A stretch of 16,043 nt of DNA, taken from Hyphomicrobiales bacterium (GTDB lineage Bacteria; Pseudomonadota; Alphaproteobacteria; Rhizobiales; Beijerinckiaceae). The position numbers and the translations under genes were made by a program. The first letter of the stretch is position 1, and each line of letters opens with the position of its first letter. Below the pieces are notes generated by a model, which was not told the DNA's origin, ran no database searches, and saw only the letters and a program-made list of their open reading frames with translations. The stretch covers positions 1 through 16,043 of the forward strand of contig JAIXZF010000208.1 in the NCBI GenBank assembly GCA_027489835.1, given 5' to 3'. Positions 1 through 7,948 of the stretch are shown here, piece by piece.

Positions 1-1
1 G

Positions 2-151
2 CACGGCGCCATCCGCAGGCGGGTGCCGACGCTGCACGCGGATCGCGAGACCGGGCTCGACGTCATGGCCGCTCGCGAGGCGCTGGCGGACCGCGAGGCG
101 ATCGCGGCCCTTCGCGCGGGCATGGTAGGCCTTCCCGCGCCGCAGCCCTGA
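2..151 (+). CDS. C-terminal fragment of an unidentified protein
   Basis: An open frame enters from the left edge and ends at TGA 149-151, giving 49 residues. It is rich in Ala, Arg and Asp/Glu and ends in Ala-Pro-Gln-Pro. Its codon use, with G or C at nearly every third position, matches the neighbouring genes, which supports real coding. No family motif can be recognised in so short a tail. The gene is on the same strand as the transporter operon that starts 168 bp later, so it could be a functional partner or the end of an upstream unit. The sequence does not say which. Confidence 0.6.
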   Translation, partial: HGAIRRRVPTLHADRETGLDVMAAREALADREAIAALRAGMVGLPAPQP

Positions 152-161
152 GGGGTTGGCC

Positions 162-197
162 CAAGGATTGCTGGACGAACAAGGATTGCTGGACGAA
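162..197 (+). repeat. Perfect 18-bp tandem duplication
   Basis: Bases 162-179 (CAAGGATTGCTGGACGAA) are repeated exactly and without a gap at 180-197. The repeat lies between the stop at 151 and the transporter operon. It could be a double binding site for a regulator or simply a replication-slippage duplication; two exact copies alone do not decide. A promoter candidate begins inside the second copy. Confidence 0.85.
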
Positions 198-213
198 GCA
201 GCGCAGCTTTATT
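186..213 (+). promoter_or_regulatory. Weak sigma-70-like promoter candidate for the ABC operon
   Basis: TTGCTG (186-191) and TTTATT (208-213) are separated by 16 bases and resemble -35 and -10 hexamers, each only partly matching consensus. The -35 element lies in the second copy of the 18-bp repeat, so a protein bound to the repeat could act on it. The assignment rests on hexamer similarity and position alone. Confidence 0.25.
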
Positions 214-275
214 GCCGAGCCCCCTTTACGTCAGCCGCCGTTTCAGCCGACGATGGGGCAGGACAGGTTCCACTA

Positions 276-299
276 GCGCCGCGAATGGGGTCGCGGCGC
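276..299 (+). promoter_or_regulatory. Perfect 9-bp leader hairpin before the binding-protein gene
   Basis: GCGCCGCGA (276-284) pairs exactly with TCGCGGCGC (291-299) around a 6-base loop (ATGGGG). It ends 8 bases before the GGAGGA ribosome-binding site at 308-313. No T-run follows, so it is not a classic intrinsic terminator. Its place just before the ribosome site suggests a role in mRNA stability, attenuation or translation control; that role is inferred. Confidence 0.6.
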
Positions 300-319
300 G
301 CTCCACCGGAGGACAACTC

Positions 320-1870
320 ATGACGACCCGCCTGACGCGACGCGAGATGATGGCCGGCGCTTCCGCGCTGGGCCTTGCCGGGGCCGCAGGGTTGCCGGGA
401 GAGGCGGCCGCTCAGGCGCGCACCAGCATCAACGTGCGCATCGACCGCGAGCTCGCGAATTTCGATCCCGCCTTCCGCTCGGGTCCCTGGGACGCCAATG
501 TGATGCGCTCGGTGTATCAGCGCCTGCTGAAGCAGAAGCCGAATTCCGCCGAGCTCGAGCCTGACGCCGCGGCCGAGGTGACGCAGTCCTCGCCGACCAC
601 CGTCGACTTCCGCCTCAAGCCCGGCCAGATGTTCACGGACGGCTTCGGCGCCATGACGGCGGAGGACGTCAAGTTCTCGTTCGAGCGCATCGGCCTGCCG
701 CCGGCAGCCGGCGGCACGCCCTCGACCTACCGCGGCGACTGGGTCAACCTCGACCGTGTCGAGGTCACCGGCGAGCTGACGGGCCGGATCGTGCTCAAGG
801 CGCCCCGCGCCAACCTGCTGGACATCGCCGTCGCGGACGGATCGGGCTGCATCGTCTCGAAGAAGGCGGTCGAGGCGGGCGGCTCCGGCTACGCCACCAA
901 GCCCGTCGGCTCCGGCCCGTTCACGCTCACCGGCTATGAACGCCAGCGCGGCGCGGTGCTCAAGCGCAACCCAACCTATGCCGGCCCGCGCCCCGCCTTC
1001 GAGGAGATCGTGATCCGCACCATCTCCGACCCCCGCACCACGGACCTCGCCCTGCGCTCGGGCGAGATCGATTTCGCGATCCTGTCGCCCTCGGTGGCGG
1101 AGCCGCTGCGCAGCGTGCAGGGCCTGTCCGTGACCGAGCAGCCCTCGATCGCCTATGTCTGGATGGGGATGAACGTCGAGAAGGGGCCGCTGCAGGATGT
1201 CCGCGTGCGCCGCGCCATCCGGCTCGCCCTCGATGTCGACCAGATGCTTGCCGCCGGCTATGCGGGCAAGGCGCCGCGGCTCAACACGCTGCTGCCGCCG
1301 CAGATCTTCGGGCACTGGTCGGAGGCGCCGGTCTATCGCCGCAACGTCGCGGAGGCGCGCAAGCTGCTGGCCGAGGCCGGGCAGACCAACCTGCGCTTCC
1401 GCCTGACCATCCTGAACCAGCCCGCTTTCCAGAGCATGGCGCTGGTGGCGCAGGCGCTGCTGCGCGAGGTCGGCATCGCGATCGACGTCGACACGCAGGA
1501 AGGCGGGACCTACTGGAGCGCGGGCGAGGGCGAGACCGGCAAGAACCTCGATCTCTTCCTGCTGCGCTTCAACGGCAAGCACGATCCCAACTTCATCATG
1601 CAATGGTTCCGCTCAACGCAGATCGGCACCTGGAACTGGCAACGCTGGAACAGCCCGGCCTTCGACAAGCTGTTCGACGAGGCAGCCGGCGAACTCGACC
1701 GGGCCAAGCGCCGCCAGATGGCGATCGACGCGCAGAAGCTGATGGACGAGAGCGCCGCCTTTGTGTGGCTGACCAACGAGGTCAACATGCTGGTCCACCG
1801 CAGCTGGCTCAAGCCGTCCGCACTGCCAGGCTGGCTCGACTGGCAGTATGACAACTTCACCGCTGCCTGA
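320..1870 (+). CDS. Peptide/nickel-type ABC transporter substrate-binding protein (family 5, Tat-exported)
   Basis: A periplasmic receptor of the SBP_bac_5 (DppA/OppA-like) class, 516 residues, the usual size for the family. The start at 320 is chosen because GGAGGA (308-313) precedes it at good spacing and the product then begins with a twin-arginine signal. Arg7-Arg8 are followed by an Ala/Gly-rich hydrophobic stretch and a likely cleavage site after Ala-Gln-Ala (about residue 33). The mature protein opens with a strand followed by Asn-Phe-Asp-Pro-Ala, typical of this fold. The open frame extends upstream to 212, but that extension has no signal-peptide character. It is the first gene of the operon; the permease start at 1848 overlaps its end by 23 bases. 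The ligand cannot be read from the sequence, since this family binds peptides, nickel, opines, glutathione and sugars. Confidence 0.93.
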   Translation: MTTRLTRREMMAGASALGLAGAAGLPGEAAAQARTSINVRIDRELANFDPAFRSGPWDANVMRSVYQRLLKQKPNSAELEPDAAAEVTQSSPTTVDFRLKPGQMFTDGFGAMTAEDVKFSFERIGLPPAAGGTPSTYRGDWVNLDRVEVTGELTGRIVLKAPRANLLDIAVADGSGCIVSKKAVEAGGSGYATKPVGSGPFTLTGYERQRGAVLKRNPTYAGPRPAFEEIVIRTISDPRTTDLALRSGEIDFAILSPSVAEPLRSVQGLSVTEQPSIAYVWMGMNVEKGPLQDVRVRRAIRLALDVDQMLAAGYAGKAPRLNTLLPPQIFGHWSEAPVYRRNVAEARKLLAEAGQTNLRFRLTILNQPAFQSMALVAQALLREVGIAIDVDTQEGGTYWSAGEGETGKNLDLFLLRFNGKHDPNFIMQWFRSTQIGTWNWQRWNSPAFDKLFDEAAGELDRAKRRQMAIDAQKLMDESAAFVWLTNEVNMLVHRSWLKPSALPGWLDWQYDNFTAA

Positions 1871-2864
1871 CGCGAAAGGCCCGGTCGCCACGCCGATGTT
1901 CGCCAACGAGACGGCGCGCTATCTCGCGAGCCGCCTCGTCACGACCGTGTTGATCGTGTTCGGCGCGATGCTGATGCTGTTCGCGCTGACCACGCTGGTG
2001 CCGGGCGATCCGGCGCGCACGCTGCTGGGGCCGCAGGCGACTCCCGAGCTGGCCCAGCGCTTTATCGCGGCCATGGGCCTCGACCAGCCCGTGCATATCA
2101 GGCTCTGGCGCTTCTTCTCGGCGCTGGCGACGGGGGATCTCGGCGTCGACGTCGTGTCGGGCCGGCCGGTCTGGACGATGATCCGGGACGTGCTGCCCTA
2201 CACGCTCATCCTCACCTTCGCCTCGCTCGCGGTGGCGGTGGCGGCCGGCGTGCCGCTCGGCATCTATGCCGCGACCCATCGCGGCTCCTGGATGGATTCG
2301 GGGCTGGCCTTCATCTCGGTCGCGTTCATCGCCATGCCGAGCTTCGTCGTGGCGATCTTCCTCTTGCTGATCTTCGCCATCTGGCTCGACTGGCTGCCGG
2401 TGCTGGGCGCCTCGCGCAGCGGCGAATTCTGGGACGAGTTCAAGCGCATGATCCTGCCGACGGCCGCCATCGCGATCGGCTGGGCCGGCTATTTCGCGCG
2501 CCTCATGCGATCCTCGATGCTGGAGGTGATGGGCGAGCCCTACATCCGCACCGCCCGCGCCTACGGCATTGCCGAGCGGCTGGTGACCTACAAATACGCG
2601 CTCAAGAACGCCTGCATCCCGGCCATTGCGCTGCTGGGCTTCGGCATCGGACGGGTGCTGGGCAACGCCGTGTTCATCGAGGTGGTGTTCGCGCGGCCGG
2701 GCATCGGCCGGCTCATCTACGAGGGCATCTCCACCCGCAACTACCCGGTCGTGCAGGGGGCGGTGCTGGTGATGGTCGTGCTCGTCGTTCTGGTGAACCT
2801 TGCCGTGGACCTCAGCTATTCGGCCATCGATCCCCGGATCCGGCGCGACGGGGCCGCGCGATGA
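1848..2864 (+). CDS. ABC transporter permease, DppB/OppB family
   Basis: An inner-membrane permease of 338 residues. After a short cytoplasmic N-terminus, the first membrane helix (about 29-52) is followed by the Val-Pro-Gly-Asp-Pro motif typical of DppB proteins. Further helices lie near 117-143, 152-180, 202-220, 255-280 and 302-323. The cytoplasmic EAA coupling loop, around residues 226-260, contains Tyr-Ile-Arg-Thr-Ala-Arg-Ala-Tyr-Gly and contacts the ATPase. The ATG at 1848 lies inside the preceding gene and has no strong Shine-Dalgarno, consistent with translational coupling; ATG 1896 is a possible alternative start. The stop overlaps the next gene in an ATGA. It should pair with the following DppC-like permease as a heterodimer. 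Confidence 0.94.
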   Translation: MTTSPLPDAKGPVATPMFANETARYLASRLVTTVLIVFGAMLMLFALTTLVPGDPARTLLGPQATPELAQRFIAAMGLDQPVHIRLWRFFSALATGDLGVDVVSGRPVWTMIRDVLPYTLILTFASLAVAVAAGVPLGIYAATHRGSWMDSGLAFISVAFIAMPSFVVAIFLLLIFAIWLDWLPVLGASRSGEFWDEFKRMILPTAAIAIGWAGYFARLMRSSMLEVMGEPYIRTARAYGIAERLVTYKYALKNACIPAIALLGFGIGRVLGNAVFIEVVFARPGIGRLIYEGISTRNYPVVQGAVLVMVVLVVLVNLAVDLSYSAIDPRIRRDGAAR

Positions 2865-3739
2865 TGGCCGGACTGAGCGACTCGATCCGGTCTGGCGACG
2901 GCGTCGCCGGCGTGCTGGCCCGCGTCTCGCGCAGCTTCACCGGCCTCGTGGGCCTGTTGATCGTTGCCGCGATCATCGCCATCGCCGCGCTCGCGCCCTT
3001 CATCGCGCCCCATGATCCGGACGCGATCGACGTGCTCAACCGCTTCTCGGGTCCCTCGGCGCGGCACTGGCTCGGCAGCGACCATCTGGGCCGCGACCTC
3101 GCCTCCCGGCTGATGCACGGTGCGACAGTGGCGATGGCGGTGGCCCTGGCGGCGATCTCCGCCGGGCTGACCATCGGCACCGCGCTCGGCATCCTGGCAG
3201 CCTATCTGCCGACGCGCTGGGAGCGCTTCATCCTGATCATCTTCGACGTGATCCTGTCCTTCCCCAGCCTGATCCTGGCCCTTGCCATCGTGGCGGTGTT
3301 CGGCCCATCCACCGTGATGGTCGTGCTCATCGTCGCGATCACTCTGATCCCGCAATTCGGACGGGTGGCGCGGGCCCAGGTGCTGACGCTCAAGAGCGCG
3401 CCCTTCCTCGAGGCCGAGCGCATCCTCGGCGCCTCGAGCCTCAGGATCGTGACCAGCCATGTGCTGCCCAACATCGTGGGGCCGCTGCTGGTGCTGGCCT
3501 CGATGGACGTGCCGGTCGTCATCACCATCGAGGCGGGGCTGTCCTTCCTCGGGCTCGGCGTCAGGCCCCCGCAGTCGAGCTGGGGCACGCTGATCCAGGA
3601 CGGCTACCAGTATCTGTCCGACAGCTGGATCCCGGTGCTGGTCTCCAGCGTGGCGCTGGTGCTGGCGACGCTCGGCTTCACGCTGTTCGGGGAAGCCCTG
3701 CGCGACGCAGCCGATCCGCGGCTGAACCGGGAGCGCTGA
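2861..3739 (+). CDS. ABC transporter permease, DppC/OppC family
   Basis: The second inner-membrane permease of the importer, 292 residues. One helix near residues 26-50 precedes the family motif His-Trp-Leu-Gly-Ser-Asp-His-Leu-Gly-Arg-Asp-Leu (69-80), a DppC hallmark. Later helices lie near 90-115, 122-147, 151-165, 203-225 and 258-277. The EAA loop spans roughly 183-207, and Gly-Leu-Ser-Phe-Leu-Gly-Leu-Gly (226-233) and Leu-Arg-Asp-Ala-Ala-Asp-Pro-Arg (280-287) are classic C-terminal family signatures. Translation starts in an ATGA overlap with the previous permease; the adjacent ATG at 2864 could also serve. The next gene starts one base after its stop, so expression is almost certainly joint. 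Confidence 0.94.
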   Translation: MMAGLSDSIRSGDGVAGVLARVSRSFTGLVGLLIVAAIIAIAALAPFIAPHDPDAIDVLNRFSGPSARHWLGSDHLGRDLASRLMHGATVAMAVALAAISAGLTIGTALGILAAYLPTRWERFILIIFDVILSFPSLILALAIVAVFGPSTVMVVLIVAITLIPQFGRVARAQVLTLKSAPFLEAERILGASSLRIVTSHVLPNIVGPLLVLASMDVPVVITIEAGLSFLGLGVRPPQSSWGTLIQDGYQYLSDSWIPVLVSSVALVLATLGFTLFGEALRDAADPRLNRER

Positions 3740-3740
3740 G

Positions 3741-4714
<974 letters not shown>

Positions 4715-4718
<4 letters not shown>

Positions 4719-5740
4719 ACATTGGTGCCGTCATGGGCGGTGGTGCGGCCCTGGCCGAAGCGGAAATCGCCGCCACGCCCGCGCTGCTGGCCCTCGAGGA
4801 TGTCGGCCTCGTCTACAATGGACGGGTGCGTGCGCTGGACGGCATCGACCTCGCCATCAGGCGCGGCGAGATCGTCGGGCTGGTGGGGGAATCGGGCTCG
4901 GGCAAGACCACGCTGTGCAAGGCTCTGATGGGGCTCGAGCGCGTCACGGCGGGGCGGATCAGCCTCGGCGGCCAAGCGATCGACGCCCTCATCGACCGCG
5001 ACGCCCTCGCCTTCCGGCGCAAGGCGCAGATGCTGCTGCAGGACGCCGTGGCCTCGCTCAGCCCGCGCATGCGGATCGGCCGCCTGCTCGAGGAGCCGCT
5101 GCGGATCCACGGGCTCGACCTCGGCGAGGGACGGGCGCGCATCCTGGCGCTGCTGCAGCGGCTCGGTCTGCCGCCCAACACGCTGGACAAGTTCCCGCAC
5201 CAGATTTCCGGAGGACAGGCCCGGCGCGTCGCCATCCTGCGCGCGCTGGTGCTCAACCCGGACATCATCGTGGCCGACGAGCCCACGGCGGGGCTCGACG
5301 TCTCCGTGCAGGGAGACCTTCTCAACCTGATGCTCGACCTGCAGGCCGAGTTCGGGCTGACCTACCTCATGGTCAGCCACAACCTCAACGTCGTGCGCCG
5401 CGTCACCGGCCGCACGGTGGTAATGTATCTCGGCCAGATCGTCGAGGAAGCGCCGACCCGGGCGCTGTTCGCCGCCCCCGCCCATCCCTATTCCGCCGCG
5501 CTGCTCTCCACCAATCCGAGCGTCGACCCGGCCCGGCGGCGCGCGCGCACGGTGCTGAAGGGCGAAATCCCCAGCGTCGTCAACCCGCCCTCCGGCTGCC
5601 GCTTCCACACGCGCTGCCCGCAGGCCGTCGCCCGCTGCGCGCGGGAGGCGCCGGCGCTGCGCGAGGCGGGAGGCGGGCGGCGCGTCCGCTGCCATTTTCC
5701 GCTGGCGACCGGCCTCGCCCAGCCGCCGGACGCGGCCTGA
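4715..5740 (+). CDS. ABC transporter ATP-binding protein, DppF/OppF family
   Basis: The second ATPase of the importer, 341 residues. The start at 4715 overlaps the previous stop (ATGA); an upstream open extension lies inside the preceding gene and has no ATPase character. About 25 variable residues precede the nucleotide-binding domain. Walker A is Gly-Glu-Ser-Gly-Ser-Gly-Lys-Thr-Thr (58-66), the signature Ile-Ser-Gly-Gly-Gln (164-168), Walker B ends in Asp-Glu-Pro (188-190) and the switch His is residue 222. The C-terminal extension has Cys295, Cys301, Cys308 and Cys326. The motif after the Q-loop reads Ala-Ser-Leu-Ser-Pro, normal for DppF. With the preceding genes it completes the five-subunit importer. 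The next gene starts one base after its stop. Confidence 0.94.
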
Positions 5741-5741
5741 G

Positions 5742-6758
5742 ATGACGAGGCTCGATCTTGATGCCATCGAACGCCTGGCCGCCGCAGCGCTCAGGGCGGC
5801 GGGAGCTGGCGAAGCGGCGGCAGCGCCTGTCGCGGCGGCGATCCGGCGCGCCGAGGCCGACGGCATCGGCAGCGTGGGGCTCGGATACCTGCCGACCTAT
5901 CTGGCGCATCTGCGCTCCGGCAAGGTCGACGGGCGCGCCGAGCCGCGGCTGAGCCAGCCGCGGCCGGCGGCGCTGCTGGTCGACGCCGCCCACGGCTTCG
6001 CGCACCCTGCCTTCGAGACGGGGAAGATGGCCTTGGCCGAGGCTGCCCGGCGGCTGGGGACGGCGAGTCTCTCGATCAGCCGCTCCTACTCCATCGGCGT
6101 CCTCGGCCATCCGGTCGAGGATCTGGCGATGATGGGCCTCGTCGCGCTGGCCGTCACCAATTCGCCACCGAACATCGCGCCCTGGGGCGGGCGCACGGCG
6201 CTGTTCGGCACCAACCCGATGGCCCTTGCCGCGCCGCGGGCGAAGGGCCCTCCGCTGGTGATCGACCAGGCGAGCAGCGTCGTCACCAAGGTCGCGCTTG
6301 TGGCCGCGGCCCAGCGGGGGGAGGCTCTGCCGCCCGATTGGGCGCTCGACGCGGCAGGCCGGCCGACCACCGAGCCCAAAGCCGCCCTGCAGGGCACGAT
6401 GCTTCCCTTCGGCGGGGCGAAGGGGGCGGGCGTGGCGCTGCTGGTCGAGCTGCTGGCTGCGGCGCTCACAGGCGCGAACCTCTCGCGCGACGCCTCGCGC
6501 TATGCGCTCGCCGACGGGCCGCCGCCGGGCGTCGGGCAGTTGTTCGTGGCCTTCGATCCCGAGGCCTTCGCCCCGGGCTTCCAGTCGAGGGTCGAGGATC
6601 TGGCATCCGCGATGCTGGCGCAGGAGGGCGTGCGCCTGCCCGGCGACCGGCGCCTCGCGGCCCGCGCCCTGGCGGAACGCGACGGGGTCGCGGTCGAGCA
6701 GGGCCTGCTCGACGAGATCGCGCGCCTCGCCGGCCCCAACGTCGGAGACGGCCCTTGA
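5742..6758 (+). CDS. Malate/L-lactate dehydrogenase-2 (Ldh2) family oxidoreductase with a substituted catalytic-histidine site
   Basis: A 338-residue member of the Ldh2/YiaK/DpkA NAD(P)-dependent family, which reduces or oxidises 2-keto acids, ureidoglycolate or cyclic imino acids such as piperideine- and pyrroline-2-carboxylate. Family signatures are the Ala/Arg-rich N-terminal helices, the stretch Ala-Pro-Trp-Gly-Gly with Leu-Phe-Gly-Thr-Asn-Pro (around residues 146-159) and Gly-Gly-Ala-Lys-Gly near the end of the cofactor domain. The Pro-Val-Glu-Asp-Leu-Ala segment resembles the DpkA branch more than classical malate dehydrogenases. Where family members normally have a catalytic His followed by Phe/Tyr and a small residue, this protein reads Ser-Tyr-Ser-Ile-Gly (115-119), with Ser at the His position by my by-eye alignment. 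The gene sits one base after the ATPase and overlaps the next gene (TTGA), so it probably acts on the imported substrate or a derivative. Confidence 0.88.
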   Translation: MTRLDLDAIERLAAAALRAAGAGEAAAAPVAAAIRRAEADGIGSVGLGYLPTYLAHLRSGKVDGRAEPRLSQPRPAALLVDAAHGFAHPAFETGKMALAEAARRLGTASLSISRSYSIGVLGHPVEDLAMMGLVALAVTNSPPNIAPWGGRTALFGTNPMALAAPRAKGPPLVIDQASSVVTKVALVAAAQRGEALPPDWALDAAGRPTTEPKAALQGTMLPFGGAKGAGVALLVELLAAALTGANLSRDASRYALADGPPPGVGQLFVAFDPEAFAPGFQSRVEDLASAMLAQEGVRLPGDRRLAARALAERDGVAVEQGLLDEIARLAGPNVGDGP

Positions 6759-7939
6759 AGATCGCAGCCATCCGCGCCACGCCGGTGAACATCCCGCTGG
6801 AAGCGCCCTACCTTTGGTCCTACGGCTCGCTGGCGGGCTTCTCGAAGACGATCGTCGAGGTCGAGACCAGCGACGGCCTCGTCGGGCTCGGCGAGGGCCC
6901 CTCGCCCGCGAACGCGGCGCTGATCAGGGACAGCTTCGCGCCAAAGCTGATCGGGCGCGATCCGATCGACATCACCGCGCTGGAGGAGCTCTGCCTGCCG
7001 TCCTGGCGCGGCGTGAACACGGATGTCGACTTCGCCGCCATCCGCGCCTTCGGGGCGATCGAGATGGCCTTGTGGGACATTCGCGGCAAGGCCTGGGGCC
7101 GGCCGCTCTTCGACCTGTTCGGCGGCGCGCACCGCCTGAGTGTCGCCTTCACCGATTACTTCGCCTTCCGCGAGGCCAGGGACGGGAAGGGCGGGGAAGC
7201 CAGCCCCGAACAGGTGGTCGACTATTGCGTGAGCCAGCGCGAGCGCTTCGGCACCACCATGTTCGAGGGCAAGCTGTCGACGCGCGACCCCGAGCCGTCG
7301 ATCCGCACCGTCGCCCTGCTGCGAGAGGCGCTGGGGCCGCAGGCTGTGCTCCGCGTTGATTCCAACAAGGCCTACTCGCTGACCGAGGCGCGCCGCATCG
7401 CGCGGCGCCTCGAGCCGCTGGACATCCGCTGCTGGGAAGATCCGGTCGCCAGCCTCGAGGACATGGCGAAGCTGCGCCAGCATACGGCGATCCCTTTCTC
7501 CGTGCATACGCCGCATCTGAGGCAGGCCGTCGCGCTCGGCGTCCCCGATGCCTTCTGCACCGATGTGAACGTGCATGGCGGCATCGGCAGGACCTTGTCT
7601 TTCATTGGCGCCTGCGAGCGGATGGGCCTCGATTTCTGGTGCTATTCGGGCGATTCCGGCATCGCCAGCGCGGTCTACCTGCATCTGGCGGCCGCCCATG
7701 CCCATATCCGCGAGCCCTCGCAGTCGCTGTTCCACATGCAGCCGCTCGACGTCATCGCCGAAGGCCCGTTCAGGCCGCGCGACAACCATGTGTCCGTGCC
7801 CGCCGGCCCGGGCATCGGCGTCACGCTCGACCCCGACAAGCTCGCCTTCTGCCACCGCCTGTTCCGCGAGAACGGGCCTTACGACAAGTTCCACGATCCC
7901 GACCGGCCCGGCGTGATGCGCCGGCTGCCGCTTGCATGA
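6755..7939 (+). CDS. Enolase-superfamily protein, glucarate-dehydratase-like, with atypical active site
   Basis: A 394-residue mandelate racemase/enolase-superfamily protein. The N-terminal capping domain is followed by a barrel with Lys173 (the second Lys of the KxK pair; the first position is Glu171), metal ligands Asp202 (Val-Asp-Ser-Asn) and Glu228 (Trp-Glu-Asp-Pro), and Asp270. By-eye alignment to remembered E. coli glucarate dehydratase puts His251 at the third metal-ligand Asn and Tyr297 at the catalytic His of the His/Asp dyad. The C-terminal Pro-Gly-x-Gly-Val and terminal basic segment also match that subgroup. A proton-abstraction reaction on an acid substrate is expected, but the product is unlikely to be assignable as glucarate dehydratase. 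The start is TTG 6755, overlapping the previous stop; the protein then begins Met-Lys-Ile-Ala, normal for the family. Confidence 0.88.
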   Translation: MKIAAIRATPVNIPLEAPYLWSYGSLAGFSKTIVEVETSDGLVGLGEGPSPANAALIRDSFAPKLIGRDPIDITALEELCLPSWRGVNTDVDFAAIRAFGAIEMALWDIRGKAWGRPLFDLFGGAHRLSVAFTDYFAFREARDGKGGEASPEQVVDYCVSQRERFGTTMFEGKLSTRDPEPSIRTVALLREALGPQAVLRVDSNKAYSLTEARRIARRLEPLDIRCWEDPVASLEDMAKLRQHTAIPFSVHTPHLRQAVALGVPDAFCTDVNVHGGIGRTLSFIGACERMGLDFWCYSGDSGIASAVYLHLAAAHAHIREPSQSLFHMQPLDVIAEGPFRPRDNHVSVPAGPGIGVTLDPDKLAFCHRLFRENGPYDKFHDPDRPGVMRRLPLA

Positions 7940-7948
7940 GGAAACGCC

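Noticed and set aside
276..299. Leader hairpin as an intrinsic terminator of the upstream gene
   Set aside because: It lacks a following T-run, lies 125 bases past the upstream stop and directly precedes the ribosome site of the next gene. A leader structure fits better.
209..1603. Minus-strand open frame of 464 codons
   Set aside because: It is antisense to the binding-protein gene, which has a good ribosome site, Tat signal and family features. The antisense product has no recognisable motif.
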